Below, piece after piece: positions 9,747-21,886 of a stretch of 64,000 nucleotides of DNA. This DNA comes from Peptostreptococcaceae bacterium (GTDB taxonomy: Bacteria > Bacillota > Clostridia > Peptostreptococcales > Acidaminobacteraceae), in contig JAMOQG010000145.1 of the NCBI GenBank assembly GCA_027064135.1, positions 1 through 64,000 of the forward strand, written 5' to 3'. A model generated the notes under the pieces. It had not been told where the DNA came from. It was given only the letters and a program-made list of their open reading frames with translations, and searched no databases. The stretch's first letter is position 1; the number at the start of each line of letters is the position of its first letter. The position numbers were made by a program, and so were the translations under genes.

Positions 9747-10697
9747 CTAATCTTGCTTAATTTTCAAATTTAATTGAAATTCAATCAATTTTTGTTTAAT
9801 CTCTTTAAGAGATTTTTTTCCAAGATTTCTGATATTCATCAAACCATCTTCAGACTTGCTTAACAAATCACCAACAGTGTTAACACCAGCTCTTTTTAAA
9901 CAATTATAAGAGCGAACAGAGAAATCAAGTTCTTCGATAGTCATATCGTAAACTTCATCTTCCTCTTCAGCTACTTCTTCTTCAATGATTTCAACATTAT
10001 TGATTTCATCTGTTAAATTAATAAACAAATTTAAATGCCCTGATAATATTTCAGCAGCTAATGAAATTGATTGCTCTGGAAGTATCGAACCATCAGTCCA
10101 TACTTCTAAAATCAATTTATCGTAATCTTCTTTTTGACCAACTCTAGTATTTGATACATTATAGTTTACTTTACTAACCGGAGTAAATAATGAATCTACA
10201 GGAATTACACCAATTGGTAATCCTGGCTCTTTATTATCTTCAGCAGAAACGTAACCTCTACCTCTTACTAAACCAATCTCCATATTGAAAGTTGAATTTT
10301 CCTCCAAAGTTGCAATATGCAAATCAGTATTTAAAATTTCAACATCAATATCAGAAATAATATCACCAGCAGTAATTTCTCCTGGTTCAGACATTTCAAT
10401 TCTCAATATTTTTTCTTCATCACTTGAATTTATTTTAGCCGATAAATTTTTCAAATTTAATATGATATCTACAACATCTTCTTTTACACCATTTACTGTT
10501 GTAAATTCGTGAAGTACAGTATCAATTTTAATCCATTTAACAGCAGTTCCAGGTAATGATGATAGCATAAGTCTTCTTAAACTATTCCCTAAAGTAATAC
10601 CGTAGCCTCTCTCAAGAGGCTCCACTACAAACTTACCATATCTACCTTCATCATCTTTCTCTAAACACTCAAATTTTGGTTTTTCAAATTCTATCAC
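9747..10697 (-). CDS. rpoA: RNA polymerase alpha subunit
   Basis: [33 protein letters not shown]. Confidence 0.98.
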   Translation of the reverse strand: MIEFEKPKFECLEKDDEGRYGKFVVEPLERGYGITLGNSLRRLMLSSLPGTAVKWIKIDTVLHEFTTVNGVKEDVVDIILNLKNLSAKINSSDEEKILRIEMSEPGEITAGDIISDIDVEILNTDLHIATLEENSTFNMEIGLVRGRGYVSAEDNKEPGLPIGVIPVDSLFTPVSKVNYNVSNTRVGQKEDYDKLILEVWTDGSILPEQSISLAAEILSGHLNLFINLTDEINNVEIIEEEVAEEEDEVYDMTIEELDFSVRSYNCLKRAGVNTVGDLLSKSEDGLMNIRNLGKKSLKEIKQKLIEFQLNLKIKQD

Positions 10698-10743
10698 TAT
10701 TAATAAACCTCCCTACAATATAACTGAGGGATAAACCCTTTTT

Positions 10744-11364
10744 CTACTTAGAATAAAGTTCGACAATTAAATGTTCTGCAATTGGTAAATCAATGTCAGC
10801 TTTTGTTGGTTCAGCAACAATTTCACCAGCAAATTTTTCTTTATCAACTTTAACCCAACTAGGTGTGCTTACAGATGCTTCCAAAATACTTTTAATTTTT
10901 TCAGATTTTCTACTTTTTTCTTTAATTGTTAACACATCTCCAACTTTTAAAGTCATTGAAGGAATAGTTGCTTTCCCATCATTTAATAAAAAATGTCCGT
11001 GATTAACTAACTGTCTAGCTTCTTTTCTTGAACTAGCAAAGCCTAATCTGAAGATAACATTATCTAATCTTAATTCTAATAAACGTAAGAAGTTTTCGCC
11101 TGTTACGCCTTTAACTTTTTCTGCTTCTTCAAAGATTGATTTAAATTGTTTTTCCAACAATCCATAAAATCTTTTAACTTTTTGTTTTTCTCTTAATTGA
11201 ATACCGTAGTTTGACAATTTAGTTCTACCTGTACCGTGCATACCTGGTGCAGTAGCTTTTCTATTTAAAGCACATTTATCGCTATAACATCTTTCGCCTT
11301 TTAAAAATAACTTTTGTCCTTCTCTACGGCATAATCGACACGATGGTCCTGTATATCTTGCCAT
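10744..11364 (-). CDS. rpsD: 30S ribosomal protein S4
   Basis: [26 protein letters not shown]. Confidence 0.98.
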   Translation of the reverse strand: MARYTGPSCRLCRREGQKLFLKGERCYSDKCALNRKATAPGMHGTGRTKLSNYGIQLREKQKVKRFYGLLEKQFKSIFEEAEKVKGVTGENFLRLLELRLDNVIFRLGFASSRKEARQLVNHGHFLLNDGKATIPSMTLKVGDVLTIKEKSRKSEKIKSILEASVSTPSWVKVDKEKFAGEIVAEPTKADIDLPIAEHLIVELYSK

Positions 11365-11386
11365 TAATTACACCTCCTGATTTTTA

Positions 11387-11782
11387 TTATGGTCTTCTTC
11401 TCTTAGGTGGTCTACACCCATTATGAGCATGTGGAGTTACATCTTTGATAGACTTAACATCTAGCCCAGCAGCCTTTAATGATCTTAATGCTGCTTCTCT
11501 ACCAGAGCCTGGTCCTTTTACAAATACGTCCACAGTTTTTAATCCATGATATTTTGCTTTTTCAACAGCTTGTTCAGCAGCTAATTGAGCCGCAAATGCA
11601 GTTGATTTTCTTGAACCTTTGAAACCTGCTGTTCCAGAACTTGCCCAAGCGATTGTACCGCCTTGCATATCAGTTAAAGTAACAATAGTATTATTAAAAG
11701 TTGCTTTAATATGAGCTTGTCCACGTTCAATATTCTTTTTAGTACGCTTTGCTCTACGTACTTTTCTTTTAGTTTTAGCCAT
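11387..11782 (-). CDS. rpsK: 30S ribosomal protein S11
   Basis: [22 protein letters not shown]. Confidence 0.98.
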   Translation of the reverse strand: MAKTKRKVRRAKRTKKNIERGQAHIKATFNNTIVTLTDMQGGTIAWASSGTAGFKGSRKSTAFAAQLAAEQAVEKAKYHGLKTVDVFVKGPGSGREAALRSLKAAGLDVKSIKDVTPHAHNGCRPPKRRRP

Positions 11783-11793
11783 GTTCAACCTCC

Positions 11794-12153
11794 TTACTTA
11801 ATCAGTCCTTTATTAGGTCCTTTTCTTGTTCTTGCATTTGTTTTAGTTCTCTGTCCTCTTAAAGGTAATCTGCTTCTATGTCTGATTCCTCTATAACAGT
11901 TAATATCTTTTAATCTTTTAATATTTTGTCCAACTTCTCTACGTAAATCTCCTTCAACCATATAGTCGTTTTCAATAACTTTTCTTAAGTCACTTACTTC
12001 ACCCTCAGTCAAATCGTTTACTCTAGTATCCGGATTAATATTTACTTTTTCTAAAATAACATTTGCAGTTGATCTTCCTATACCAAAAATATAAGTTAAA
12101 CCAATTTCAACTCTTTTCTTACGTGGTAAATCGATACCAGCAATTCTTGCCAT
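11794..12153 (-). CDS. rpsM: 30S ribosomal protein S13
   Basis: [26 protein letters not shown]. Confidence 0.98.
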   Translation of the reverse strand: MARIAGIDLPRKKRVEIGLTYIFGIGRSTANVILEKVNINPDTRVNDLTEGEVSDLRKVIENDYMVEGDLRREVGQNIKRLKDINCYRGIRHRSRLPLRGQRTKTNARTRKGPNKGLIK

Positions 12154-12199
12154 TTTACACCTCCTACAGTTTAATTTTTATATTAAACAGCCACGTTTA

Positions 12200-12313
12200 T
12201 TAACCTTGTCTTTGCTTGTGTTTTGGATTCTCACAAATTACCATTACTCTACCTTTACGTCTGATAACTTTACATTTATCACACATAGGTTTTACAGATG
12301 GTCTAACTTTCAT
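12200..12313 (-). CDS. rpmJ: 50S ribosomal protein L36 (37 aa, absent from ORF track)
   Basis: Hand translation [37 protein letters not shown]. Confidence 0.97.
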   Translation of the reverse strand: MKVRPSVKPMCDKCKVIRRKGRVMVICENPKHKQRQG

Positions 12314-12325
12314 CGTTATACCTCC

Positions 12326-12550
12326 TTAATTTTTAATGCCTCGCCATATAATTCTGCCTTTATCTAAATCATAAGGTGATAACTCTACAGTCACTTTATC
12401 TCCTGGTAAAATCTTAATATAATTCATTCTAAGTTTTCCAGAAATATGACCAAGTACTATATGTCCATTTTCAAGTTCCACCTTAAATTTTGTATTTGGT
12501 AATGCTTCAACAACCGTACCAACAACTTCAATCGCTTCTTGTTTCGCCAT
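12326..12550 (-). CDS. infA: Translation initiation factor IF-1
   Basis: [30 protein letters not shown]. Confidence 0.98.
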   Translation of the reverse strand: MAKQEAIEVVGTVVEALPNTKFKVELENGHIVLGHISGKLRMNYIKILPGDKVTVELSPYDLDKGRIIWRGIKN

Positions 12551-12565
12551 TAAATTATTACCTCC

Positions 12566-12862
12566 TTATTTTGTATCACTTAATCTGAGTTTAATTATTT
12601 CCTGGTTAATCATAAAATCACTTATTTTTTTACTATTGTTAAGCACTTCTTGAATAACAGCGCTTACTTTATTAATAATCTGTAAATGTTTTATATTTTT
12701 AACTTTGGGATTGTTAACTTTTCTCAAATCACCATCAACTAATTTTACATGTTTATCATTAACAACCTCAGTCACAATAAAAATATAATTTTTATCTCTT
12801 CCTTTGATTGATTTAACATATTGTCCTACCGTTACTTTTGAGGTATCATTCATATTAACCAC
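12566..12862 (-). CDS. KOW-domain RNA-binding protein (L14e/L27e-like)
   Basis: Position between map and infA; KOW-like GQYVKSIKGRDKNYIFIV...VDGDLRKVNNPKVKN. Confidence 0.75.
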   Translation of the reverse strand: MVNMNDTSKVTVGQYVKSIKGRDKNYIFIVTEVVNDKHVKLVDGDLRKVNNPKVKNIKHLQIINKVSAVIQEVLNNSKKISDFMINQEIIKLRLSDTK

Positions 12863-12863
12863 C

Positions 12864-13613
12864 TTATACCATTGTCAATATTTCAGGTTCTCCATCAGTA
12901 ATAGCAATCGTGTTCTCATAATGCGCTGAATAACTACCGTCTATAGTTACAACAGTCCATTTATCAGCTAATGTTTTTACTTCGAACGATCCCATGTTTA
13001 CCATTGGTTCAATAGCCAACACCATACCTTTTTGAAGTCTTGGACCACGTCCAGGTCTACCAAAATTTGGTATTTGTGGTGGTTCATGCAAATTTCTTCC
13101 AACGCCGTGACCAACATAATCTCTCACAATTGAAAAACCATTTTTCTCACAATGTTCTTGAATAGCATGTGAAATATCCGAAAGTCTATAACCAACTTTT
13201 GCAAATTTCAATCCTTCAAAGAAACTCTCTCTAGTTACATCAATTAATTTTTGTGTTTCATCAGAAACTTTTCCAATCGCATGTGTTCTAGCAGCATCTC
13301 CGTAAAAGCCATCTATATAAGAACCAAGATCCACACTTACAATATCGCCTTCTTTAACGATTCTATGTTTCGAAGGAATTCCATGAACAACTTCGTCATT
13401 CACTGAAACACAATTGTTTCCTGGAAAACCACCATAACCTTTAAATCCTAATTTAGCGCCATGTTTTAAAATCACTTGACTAGCAATTTGATCTATTTCA
13501 TAAGTACTCATGCCAGCTTTAATATTATTTTTAATCGCTTCATGAGCTAAACCCACGATTTTACCAGCTTTTCTTAATTTTTCAATTTCCAACTCAGATT
13601 TAATTATAATCAT
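12864..13613 (-). CDS. map: Type I methionyl aminopeptidase
   Basis: GYGGFPGNNCVSVNDEVVHGIP, GHGVGRNLHEPPQIPN. Confidence 0.97.
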   Translation of the reverse strand: MIIIKSELEIEKLRKAGKIVGLAHEAIKNNIKAGMSTYEIDQIASQVILKHGAKLGFKGYGGFPGNNCVSVNDEVVHGIPSKHRIVKEGDIVSVDLGSYIDGFYGDAARTHAIGKVSDETQKLIDVTRESFFEGLKFAKVGYRLSDISHAIQEHCEKNGFSIVRDYVGHGVGRNLHEPPQIPNFGRPGRGPRLQKGMVLAIEPMVNMGSFEVKTLADKWTVVTIDGSYSAHYENTIAITDGEPEILTMV

Positions 13614-14254
13614 TATTCCACTTCCTTAACAATTTGATTGAAAACATCATCTATACTTTGTTCTCCATCAATTATTTTTAGAACATCACGATTCGTGTAA
13701 TACTCAACAAGTGGTGTTGTTTGTTCGATATATACATTTATTCTATTTCTAACAACATCCTCATTATCATCAGATCTCTGATATAACTCACCATTACATA
13801 AGTCACAAACATCTGATTTTTTTGGTTTATTAAAATCAACATGATATGTAGCACCACATTCTTTACAGATTCTTCTTCCTGTAATTCTAGTAACTAATAA
13901 ATCAAGATTAACTTTTATTTTAACTACAGCATCAAGCTTCATATTACTGTTAATTAACATTTCATCAAGTGCCATAGCTTGTTCCAAAGTTCTTGGAAAA
14001 CCATCTAATAAAAATCCGTTTTTAGTGTCATCTTGAATAATTCTATCTCTAACAATATCCATAACAAGACCATCTGGAACAAGTTCACCATTATCAATAT
14101 ATTTCTTAGCAAGTATACCTAATTCAGTATTATTTACTATATTAGCTCTAAATATATCTCCAGTTGAAATATGTGGTATATTATATTTTTTAGCAATTTT
14201 TCCTGCCTGCGTACCTTTACCAGCACCAGGAGGCCCTAAAAGTATTAATCTCAC
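13613..14254 (-). CDS. adk: Adenylate kinase (Zn-lid type)
   Basis: MRLILLGPPGAGKGTQA; C..C...CDLC lid cysteines. Confidence 0.97.
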   Translation of the reverse strand: MRLILLGPPGAGKGTQAGKIAKKYNIPHISTGDIFRANIVNNTELGILAKKYIDNGELVPDGLVMDIVRDRIIQDDTKNGFLLDGFPRTLEQAMALDEMLINSNMKLDAVVKIKVNLDLLVTRITGRRICKECGATYHVDFNKPKKSDVCDLCNGELYQRSDDNEDVVRNRINVYIEQTTPLVEYYTNRDVLKIIDGEQSIDDVFNQIVKEVE

Positions 14255-14267
14255 ATTTTCCCTCCTA

Positions 14268-15533
14268 TTAATCTAAGAAACCTTTATAATGTCTCATCAT
14301 CATTTGGGCTTCAATTTGTTTAGTAGTTTCTAATGAAACACCAACCGCAATTAATAATGAAGTTCCGCCAAATCTTATTTGTAAAGAACCAAGTGCCAAA
14401 ATAATATTTGGTAAAATAGCAATCGCAGCTAAGAAAACTGCACCAGCTAAAGTAATTCTTGTTAATGTTCTACTTAAATAATCAGATGTTGGTCTTCCAG
14501 GTCTTATTCCTGGAATATATCCTCCATTTTGTTTCATATTATTAGAAACTTCAATTGGATTGAATGTAACTGATGTATAGAAATATGTGAAGAATATAAT
14601 TAATATTGCATAAAGTACATTATACAAAATTGTTTGTACACCCATATAATTCTTAATCCAGAAATAGAATCCACTTTGTGGCCAAAACTGGGCAATTGTT
14701 ATGGGGAACATTAATAGTGACATCGCAAATATTACCGGAATAACACCTGCTTGATTCACTTTTAATGGAATATGAGTGCTTTGTCCACCATACATTTTTC
14801 TTCCAACAACTCTTTTAGCATATTGAACAGGGATTTTTCTTTTTCCTTCTTGGATATATATTACTGCAACAATTACTATTACAGCAATCACTAAAAACAC
14901 CAATAAATTCAATATATTTACGTCACCTGTTTGAATTTTTTGAACAGTACTTATTATTCCGCCAGGCAATCTTGAAATAATACCTGCGAATATAAATAAT
15001 GAAATTCCATTTCCAATTCCATTTTCAGTAATTTTTTCACCTAAGTACATTAAAAATGCAACACCTGCAGTTAAAGTTAAAACAGAAACAACTATTGATA
15101 ACGTTCCTGGATTAACAAAAGCATTTCTGAAAATCCCAACACTATATCCAAATCCTTGAATAAGTGCTAAAACAACAGTTCCATATCTTGTATATCTAGC
15201 CATTTTCTTTCTTCCAACTTCGCCCTCTTTAGCTAAAGCTTCTAACGAAGGAATTGCAATTTGCAATAAATTCATTATGATTGAAGCTGTAATATAAGGT
15301 GATATTCCCAAAGCAAATATCGTGAAATTTTTAAAAGATCCTCCAGACATTAAGTTGAAAAAGCCAATTAATCCATCTCCGCTGTTTGAAAATAACTCAG
15401 CTAATTTTGTTTTATCAATTCCTGGTACAGGTATTGTTGCGCCTAATCTGAATATAACAATCATCATCATAGTATATATTAATCTTTTTCTTAAATCAGG
15501 TATTTTCCAAGCATTTCTTAATGTAGTAAGCAA
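14268..15533 (-). CDS. secY: Preprotein translocase SecY
   Basis: Full-length SecY; FNPIEVSNNMKQNGGYIPGIRPG. Confidence 0.98.
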   Translation of the reverse strand: MLTTLRNAWKIPDLRKRLIYTMMMIVIFRLGATIPVPGIDKTKLAELFSNSGDGLIGFFNLMSGGSFKNFTIFALGISPYITASIIMNLLQIAIPSLEALAKEGEVGRKKMARYTRYGTVVLALIQGFGYSVGIFRNAFVNPGTLSIVVSVLTLTAGVAFLMYLGEKITENGIGNGISLFIFAGIISRLPGGIISTVQKIQTGDVNILNLLVFLVIAVIVIVAVIYIQEGKRKIPVQYAKRVVGRKMYGGQSTHIPLKVNQAGVIPVIFAMSLLMFPITIAQFWPQSGFYFWIKNYMGVQTILYNVLYAILIIFFTYFYTSVTFNPIEVSNNMKQNGGYIPGIRPGRPTSDYLSRTLTRITLAGAVFLAAIAILPNIILALGSLQIRFGGTSLLIAVGVSLETTKQIEAQMMMRHYKGFLD

Positions 15534-15534
15534 A

Positions 15535-15975
15535 TTAAATCACCTCTGCCTTTCCACCTGCTGCTTCAATAATTTGAATCGCAGATTTTGAGAATTTATT
15601 TGCTTTAACAGTAATTTTTTTAGTTAATTCACCATCACCTAAAATTTTAACACCGTCATTTAATTTTTTAATCATTCCCTCTTCTAATAATAATTCTGGT
15701 GTTATAACATCACCATCATCATATGCTTCTAAAGCTTGAACATTTAAGATTGAATAATTTTTTCTGAATTTATTTGTAAAACCAACTTTTCCAAGTCTTT
15801 TGAATAATGGAGTTTGTCCACCTTCAAAACCAGGTCTTGTTCCACCACCAGATCTAGAGTTTTGACCATTTTCACCTCGACCTGCAGTTTTTCTTAAACC
15901 AGATCCAGGACCACGTCCAACTCTTTTTCTTTTCTTTGTTGAACCTTCAGCTGGGCTTAATTCATGTAATCTCAT
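15535..15975 (-). CDS. rplO: 50S ribosomal protein L15
   Basis: [26 protein letters not shown]. Confidence 0.97.
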   Translation of the reverse strand: MRLHELSPAEGSTKKRKRVGRGPGSGLRKTAGRGENGQNSRSGGGTRPGFEGGQTPLFKRLGKVGFTNKFRKNYSILNVQALEAYDDGDVITPELLLEEGMIKKLNDGVKILGDGELTKKITVKANKFSKSAIQIIEAAGGKAEVI

Positions 15976-15987
15976 GATTTCACCTCC

Positions 15988-16170
15988 TTATATTTCTTCA
16001 ACTTCTACTAAATAGTCTACTACTCTAACCATACCTCTCATTTGAGGGTTGTCTTTCTTTTCAACTACTTGTCTAATCTTCTTTAAACCTAAAGCTTTTA
16101 AAGTTTTTCTTTTCTTTGGTTTTTCTCCAATTGGACTTTTTATCAATTTTATTCTAATTTTGTCAGCCAA
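15988..16170 (-). CDS. rpmD: 50S ribosomal protein L30
   Basis: IRIKLIKSPIG...LGLKKIRQ. Confidence 0.95.
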   Translation of the reverse strand: MADKIRIKLIKSPIGEKPKKRKTLKALGLKKIRQVVEKKDNPQMRGMVRVVDYLVEVEEI

Positions 16171-16181
16171 GAAAATTCCTC

Positions 16182-16688
16182 CTAACCTAGAATTTCTTCT
16201 TTAGAAATACCTCTAAGATTTGCAACCTCTTCGATAGTTCTTAATCTGCTTAATCCTTCAACTGTAGCTCTAACTAAGTTACCCGGATTATTACTTCCTA
16301 ATGATTTTGCTCTAATATCTTGTATTCCAGCTAATTCTAAAACCGAACGAACAGGACCCCCAGCGATAACTCCAGTACCTTGAGATGATTTCATCATAAA
16401 TACTTTGCTAGCACCAAACGCACCTTTAACGTCATGAGGTATTGTTGTTTCCACTCTTGACACTGACATCAAATTGTTTTGAGCATCTTGAACCGCTTTT
16501 TTAATAGCAGCAGGTACTTCTAAAGCCTTACCTGTTCCTATTCCAACATGTCCATTATGGTCTCCAACAACTACTAAAGCAGAAAATCTAATATTTCTAC
16601 CACCTTTCACAACTTTAGTAACTCTTCTAATATCTATTACCTGTTCTTCGAGGTCTAAGTTTTTAGCATCTATAAATTCACGACGCAT
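16182..16688 (-). CDS. rpsE: 30S ribosomal protein S5
   Basis: [27 protein letters not shown]. Confidence 0.97.
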   Translation of the reverse strand: MRREFIDAKNLDLEEQVIDIRRVTKVVKGGRNIRFSALVVVGDHNGHVGIGTGKALEVPAAIKKAVQDAQNNLMSVSRVETTIPHDVKGAFGASKVFMMKSSQGTGVIAGGPVRSVLELAGIQDIRAKSLGSNNPGNLVRATVEGLSRLRTIEEVANLRGISKEEILG

Positions 16689-16703
16689 GCAAGTACCTCC
16701 TTA

Positions 16704-17072
16704 TTAAAATACTAATCCGCTTTCTCTAGCAGCTTCTGCTAAAGCTTTTACTCTTCCATGATACTTATATCCTGCTCTATCAAAAACAACTGTTGTTATT
16801 CCTTTTTCTAAAGCTCTCTCTGCAACAAGTTTCCCTATTACAGATGCAGTAGCAACATTTCCTGTATGACTAAATTGTGATTTAACCGCTTCTTCTAATG
16901 AAGATGCTGAAACAATTGTCTTGCCAGAAACATCATCTATAATCTGAGCATAAGTATTATTTAAACTTCTAAAAACATTTAATCTAGGTCTATCTTGAGT
17001 ACCGAATACTTTAGCTCTTACTCTTTTTTGTCTAGATTTACGTGCATCACGTTTACTAACTTTTGAAGCCAT
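16704..17072 (-). CDS. rplR: 50S ribosomal protein L18
   Basis: [20 protein letters not shown]. Confidence 0.97.
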   Translation of the reverse strand: MASKVSKRDARKSRQKRVRAKVFGTQDRPRLNVFRSLNNTYAQIIDDVSGKTIVSASSLEEAVKSQFSHTGNVATASVIGKLVAERALEKGITTVVFDRAGYKYHGRVKALAEAARESGLVF

Positions 17073-17092
17073 AAATAATCACTCCCTTCCTA

Positions 17093-17632
17093 CTAATTTG
17101 CTAACTTACCTTCTTTTCTTCTAATGTGTTCATTTTCATATTTAATACCTTTGCCTTTATAAGGCTCAGGTTTTCTCCATGCTCTTATTTTTGCAGCGTA
17201 GTTACCTACTAACTGTTTATTAATACCTTTAACAATTATAGTTGTATTTTCTGGACATTCTGTTGTTATTCCATCAGGATCTATCATAATAACTTGATGA
17301 GAAAACCCTAAACTAAGTTCTAATTTAGAACCTTGTTTCTTTGCACGATATCCAACACCATTAATTAACAATTTTTTTTCATAACCATTAGTAACACCTT
17401 CAACCATATTTGCAATTAAGCTTCTAGTTAAACCGTGTAATGATCTAGATGTTTTAGTGTCATCAGGTCTTTCAACTATAATGTTACCGTCCTCTTCTTT
17501 GATAGTAAGTGTGTTATTAAATGTATCAGTTAACTCACCCATTTTACCTTTTACTACTAAAGTATTTCCTTCTTTAATAGTAACAGTTACACCATCAAGA
17601 ATTTTAACAGGCATTTTTCCTATTCTAGACAT
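17093..17632 (-). CDS. rplF: 50S ribosomal protein L6
   Basis: MSRIGKMPVKI...YKGKGIKYENEHIRRKEGK. Confidence 0.97.
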   Translation of the reverse strand: MSRIGKMPVKILDGVTVTIKEGNTLVVKGKMGELTDTFNNTLTIKEEDGNIIVERPDDTKTSRSLHGLTRSLIANMVEGVTNGYEKKLLINGVGYRAKKQGSKLELSLGFSHQVIMIDPDGITTECPENTTIIVKGINKQLVGNYAAKIRAWRKPEPYKGKGIKYENEHIRRKEGKLAN

Positions 17633-17656
17633 TGTATACCTCCTACTAAATCTTTG

Positions 17657-18055
17657 TTACCAAACGTAACAAATTACTTCTCCACCAACGCCTAATTCTC
17701 TAGCTTTTCTATCTACTATTAAACCAGAAGATGTAGAAATAATCGCGATTCCTAATCCACCTAAAACTTTAGGTACTTCGTCTTTTTTTGCATAAATTCT
17801 TAATCCTGGTTTTGAAATTCTTTTTAAACCAGAAATTACTTTTTTATCATTTGCATATTTTAAAGTTAAACGCAATACACCTTGAAATTCATCTTCGATA
17901 AAATCTACATTACTTACAAAACCTTCATCTAAAAGTATTTTTGCAAGATTTTTTTTCATTTTTGAAGATGGAATATCAACTGTTTCGTGATTAACTGCAT
18001 TTGAATTTCTAATACGTGTTAACATATCTGCTATCGGATCTGTTGTTATACTCAT
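17657..18055 (-). CDS. rpsH: 30S ribosomal protein S8
   Basis: [16 protein letters not shown]. Confidence 0.97.
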   Translation of the reverse strand: MSITTDPIADMLTRIRNSNAVNHETVDIPSSKMKKNLAKILLDEGFVSNVDFIEDEFQGVLRLTLKYANDKKVISGLKRISKPGLRIYAKKDEVPKVLGGLGIAIISTSSGLIVDRKARELGVGGEVICYVW

Positions 18056-18083
18056 TAGAAAATACCTCCTCTCAAACCGTTGT

Positions 18084-18269
18084 CTACCAACTTGCTTTTC
18101 TTACACCAGGGATTTGACCTTTATGAGCTAATTCTCTAAAACAAATACGACATACACCGAATTTTTTTAAATAGCCATGTGGTCTACCACATATTGAACA
18201 TCTATTATATTCTCTAGTTGAGTACTTTTGTTTTCTTTGTTGCTTAATTTTTAAAGACTTTTTAGCCAC
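18084..18269 (-). CDS. rpsN: 30S ribosomal protein S14 (zinc-type)
   Basis: 61 aa with two CxxC motifs (CSIC, CRIC). Confidence 0.97.
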   Translation of the reverse strand: MAKKSLKIKQQRKQKYSTREYNRCSICGRPHGYLKKFGVCRICFRELAHKGQIPGVRKASW

Positions 18270-18280
18270 AACTACACCTC

Positions 18281-18820
18281 CTATTTAGCGAATGGCATTC
18301 CGAATAAACTTAATAATTTTTTTGCCTCTTCATCACTTTTTGCAGAAGTTACAATTGTAATATTCATGCCTCTGATAGCTTCAACGTCATCATAAGTAAT
18401 TTCAGGAAATAACAATTGCTCTTTTAATCCCAAAGAATAGTTTCCTCTACCGTCAAAAGCATTTGCTTTTACACCTTTAAAGTCTCTTACTCTAGGTAGT
18501 GCAATTGTAATAAGTTTATCAAGGAACTCATACATTCTTTCATTTCTTAAAGTAACTTTAGCACCAATTTGCATACCTTCTCTAAGTTTAAAGTTTGCAA
18601 TTGATTTTTTAGCTTCCATTACAACTGGAGCTTGACCAGTTATTTTTCTAATTTCTTCAACTGCGTTTTTTATAACATTTTTATTTTCTTTAGCTTCTCC
18701 TAAACCCATGTTTACAACAATTTTTTCGATTTTAGGAATCTGCATAACACTTTCATATTTAAATTCTTCAATTAACTGTGCTTTAATTTCAGAATTAAAT
18801 TTTTCTTTAAATCTTGCCAT
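18281..18820 (-). CDS. rplE: 50S ribosomal protein L5
   Basis: [20 protein letters not shown]. Confidence 0.97.
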   Translation of the reverse strand: MARFKEKFNSEIKAQLIEEFKYESVMQIPKIEKIVVNMGLGEAKENKNVIKNAVEEIRKITGQAPVVMEAKKSIANFKLREGMQIGAKVTLRNERMYEFLDKLITIALPRVRDFKGVKANAFDGRGNYSLGLKEQLLFPEITYDDVEAIRGMNITIVTSAKSDEEAKKLLSLFGMPFAK

Positions 18821-18847
18821 AATTAATTACCTCCTTTCAATTAGTAA

Positions 18848-19159
18848 TTAATCTAATACTTCGCCTGATTTTACTGAAACTCTTACTTTAGTTCCATCTT
18901 CTAATATATCATGCTTCACTCTTGTTCCTGTCTTACTCTTAGGATCATAAAGCATAACGTTAGATACATTAATCGAAGCTTCCTGGTGAACTCGTCCACC
19001 TTGCTGCATTTGTCTTGATGGTTTAACATGCTTTGTAATCATGTTTACACCTTCAACAATAACTCTATTTTTTTTAGGGAAAGATTGTAAAACTTTACCT
19101 TTTTTACCTTTATCTACCCCAGAAATTACTACAACCATATCATCTTTCTTAACGTGCAT
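18848..19159 (-). CDS. rplX: 50S ribosomal protein L24
   Basis: [21 protein letters not shown]. Confidence 0.97.
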   Translation of the reverse strand: MHVKKDDMVVVISGVDKGKKGKVLQSFPKKNRVIVEGVNMITKHVKPSRQMQQGGRVHQEASINVSNVMLYDPKSKTGTRVKHDILEDGTKVRVSVKSGEVLD

Positions 19160-19174
19160 TTATTTCACCTCCTG

Positions 19175-19543
19175 CTATAATACTTCAGGTGCTAAAGAAA
19201 CAATTTTCATAAATTTATTATCTCTTAACTCTCTTGCAACAGGCCCAAATATTCTTGTTCCTACAGGAGCGTTATTATCATCAATGATTACTGCCGCATT
19301 ATCATCAAATTTTAAATAAATTCCATCATTTCTTTTAATTCCATATACAGTTCTTACAACAACAGCTTTTACAACATCACCTTTGCTAACAACTCCGCCT
19401 GGTGTTGCCTTTTTTACAGAAGCTACTATTATATCACCAATGTTCGCGTATCGTCTTCTTGATCCGCCTAAAACCTTTATAGTTTTAATTATCTTAGCAC
19501 CAGAGTTATCAGCAACTTTTAAACTAGTTTCCTGTTGTATCAT
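19175..19543 (-). CDS. rplN: 50S ribosomal protein L14
   Basis: [28 protein letters not shown]. Confidence 0.98.
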   Translation of the reverse strand: MIQQETSLKVADNSGAKIIKTIKVLGGSRRRYANIGDIIVASVKKATPGGVVSKGDVVKAVVVRTVYGIKRNDGIYLKFDDNAAVIIDDNNAPVGTRIFGPVARELRDNKFMKIVSLAPEVL

Positions 19544-19571
19544 AATACTGACCTCCTATTTAACACTTTGC

Positions 19572-19817
19572 TTATTTAATAATCTCAGCAAGTCTCCATC
19601 TTTTTGTTTTACTTAATGGTCTTGTTTCAATAATTTTTACTTTATCGCCAATTTTAGCATCATTGTTTTCATCGTGAGCTTTAAATTTGTTGTGTTTTTT
19701 AACACGTTTACCATAAAGGTAATGTTTTTGAGTTCTCGCAATTTCAACAACGATTGTTTTATCCATTTTATCGCTTACTACCATACCGATTCTTTCTTTA
19801 CGGTTATTTCTTTCCAT
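19572..19817 (-). CDS. rpsQ: 30S ribosomal protein S17
   Basis: [21 protein letters not shown]. Confidence 0.97.
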   Translation of the reverse strand: MERNNRKERIGMVVSDKMDKTIVVEIARTQKHYLYGKRVKKHNKFKAHDENNDAKIGDKVKIIETRPLSKTKRWRLAEIIK

Positions 19818-19831
19818 GAACTAAACCTCCT

Positions 19832-20026
19832 CTACGCACTTATTCCGCGTTCTCTTAAGATTGTCTTAGCTCTTGCTATATCTATCTTAACAGCTTTAAT
19901 AACCATAGGATTTTCTAATTGCCCAGTAGCTAACTGAAATCTTAAGTTAAATAATTCATTTTTAAATTCATCAATTTTGTGATTTAATTCTTCAGTAGTA
20001 AATTCTCTTAACTTACTTGCTTTCAT
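19832..20026 (-). CDS. rpmC: 50S ribosomal protein L29
   Basis: [31 protein letters not shown]. Confidence 0.95.
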   Translation of the reverse strand: MKASKLREFTTEELNHKIDEFKNELFNLRFQLATGQLENPMVIKAVKIDIARAKTILRERGISA

Positions 20027-20453
20027 TAACACCACCGCCTTCTTGCTCTTTTCTTGTAACAAACTTAGTTTTAATAGGTAATTTCGCAGCAGCTAATCTA
20101 AACGCTTTACGAGCATCCTCTTCAGGGACTCCACCTAATTCAAACATTATTCTATCTGGTTTAACTACAGCCACCCAATATTCAGGTGCACCTTTTCCTG
20201 CTCCCATTCGTGTTTCTGCAGGTCTTGCAGTAACCGGTTTATCAGGAAAAACATTTATCCATAATTTACCTTGTCTTTTCAAACTATTTCTAATTGCAAC
20301 CCTCGCAGATTCAATTTGATTTGCAGTTATCCAATGTGGAGCTTGTGCAACTAATGCAAACTCACCTCTTGTAATAATATTACCTCGAGTAGCTCTACCT
20401 TTCATTCTGCCTCTATGAACTCTACGACGCTTAACCCTTTTTGGTTGTAACAT
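20013..20453 (-). CDS. rplP: 50S ribosomal protein L16
   Basis: [19 protein letters not shown]. Confidence 0.98.
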   Translation of the reverse strand: MLQPKRVKRRRVHRGRMKGRATRGNIITRGEFALVAQAPHWITANQIESARVAIRNSLKRQGKLWINVFPDKPVTARPAETRMGAGKGAPEYWVAVVKPDRIMFELGGVPEEDARKAFRLAAAKLPIKTKFVTRKEQEGGGVNESK

Positions 20454-20473
20454 CTTGGATTGCCTCCCTTCGT

Positions 20474-21154
20474 TTATTTATTTTCGTAATCTTTTCTGAT
20501 TAGTTTTTTACCCTCACCAGGTTGTGCTAAAACTTCACCTTTATTGACCCAAACTTTTACGCCAATAATACCGTAAGTTGTATTTGCTTCAGCAAAACCA
20601 TAATCAATATTCGCTCTTAATGTAGATAACGGTACATTTCCTTCAGTGTATTGCTCAACTCTAGCCATTTCAGCTCCATTAAGTCTTCCAGAAACCATTA
20701 CTTTAAAACCTTTAGCTCCAAATCTCATAGCTCTTCCCATAGATTTTTTCATAGCTCTTCTAAAAGATACTCTTCTTTCTATAGAAGAAGCAATTTCTTC
20801 AGCAACTAATTGAGCATCTGTACTAACGTTTTTAACTTCAGAAATATCAACTTTAACAGTTCTTCCAGTTAACTTTTCTAAGTCTGATTTTAATGCTTTA
20901 ATACTTGCTCCGCCTTTGCCAACTAGAATTCCTGGCTTAGCCGCAAAAATATTAACGCTAACTTGCTTTGAAGTAGCTCTATCAATATACATTCTTGTTA
21001 TTCCAGCAATGTACATTTTATTTTTAATGAATTTTCTTATATCATAATCTTCTTTGATTAATTCAGGTACTTCTTTTCCTTCCGCATACCATCTAGAGTC
21101 CCAGTCTTTAATAACTCCAACTCTAAAGCCATGAGGATTAACCTTTTGCCCCAT
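20474..21154 (-). CDS. rpsC: 30S ribosomal protein S3
   Basis: [24 protein letters not shown]. Confidence 0.98.
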   Translation of the reverse strand: MGQKVNPHGFRVGVIKDWDSRWYAEGKEVPELIKEDYDIRKFIKNKMYIAGITRMYIDRATSKQVSVNIFAAKPGILVGKGGASIKALKSDLEKLTGRTVKVDISEVKNVSTDAQLVAEEIASSIERRVSFRRAMKKSMGRAMRFGAKGFKVMVSGRLNGAEMARVEQYTEGNVPLSTLRANIDYGFAEANTTYGIIGVKVWVNKGEVLAQPGEGKKLIRKDYENK

Positions 21155-21175
21155 TAATTTACCTCCTTCTTTTTA

Positions 21176-21511
21176 TTAATTTCTTTCTTTTACAACAACA
21201 CCTAAATGGCTTGTTCTTTTTAATATAGGCTTAGCACGTCCCATAGCTCCAGCTCTGAATCTCTTCATTGTCGGTCCTTGGTTTGCATATACCTCAGAAA
21301 CATATAAGTTTTCTAACTCCATATGATTATTATTTTCAGCATTAGCGGCAGCAGAATTTAATACTTTTAAAAGTAATTTTGCTCCTTTTCTAGTTGTAAA
21401 TCTTAAAATGATTTGAGCTTCTTCTACGCTTTTTCCTCTAATTAAATCATTAATAGGTTTCATTTTCTTAGCAGAAGTTCTTACATTTTTTGCAATTGCT
21501 CTAGCTTCCAT
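21176..21511 (-). CDS. rplV: 50S ribosomal protein L22
   Basis: NDLIRGKSVEEAQIIL...SAAANAENN. Confidence 0.97.
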   Translation of the reverse strand: MEARAIAKNVRTSAKKMKPINDLIRGKSVEEAQIILRFTTRKGAKLLLKVLNSAAANAENNNHMELENLYVSEVYANQGPTMKRFRAGAMGRAKPILKRTSHLGVVVKERN

Positions 21512-21535
21512 TCTTACCTCCTCTCAAAAGAAAGA

Positions 21536-21868
21536 TTACTCTCCTGAGCTAACCTCATCTTTAAAATCATCCCACACCACAGATGATGATGCAGCTGATC
21601 CGCCTGATGTAGTTGCTTTTCCTTTAACTCCGTGTTGTCTGAATGTTCTTGTTTTCGAGAACTCTCCAAGTTTATGTCCAATCATGTCCTCAGTAACAAA
21701 TACAGGGATATGTTTTTTACCATTGTGAACACCAATTGTATGTCCAACTAGTTGTGGATATATCATCGATGATCTAGACCAAGTTCTAAAAGGTCTTTTT
21801 TTACCTGATTTATTCATTTTTTCAATTTTCTTCAAGATACTTGGGTGTATATAAGGTTTCTTTGGCAT
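21536..21868 (-). CDS. rpsS: 30S ribosomal protein S19
   Basis: [31 protein letters not shown]. Confidence 0.97.
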   Translation of the reverse strand: MPKKPYIHPSILKKIEKMNKSGKKRPFRTWSRSSMIYPQLVGHTIGVHNGKKHIPVFVTEDMIGHKLGEFSKTRTFRQHGVKGKATTSGGSAASSSVVWDDFKDEVSSGE

Positions 21869-21886
21869 CTTTGACCTCCTTTCAGA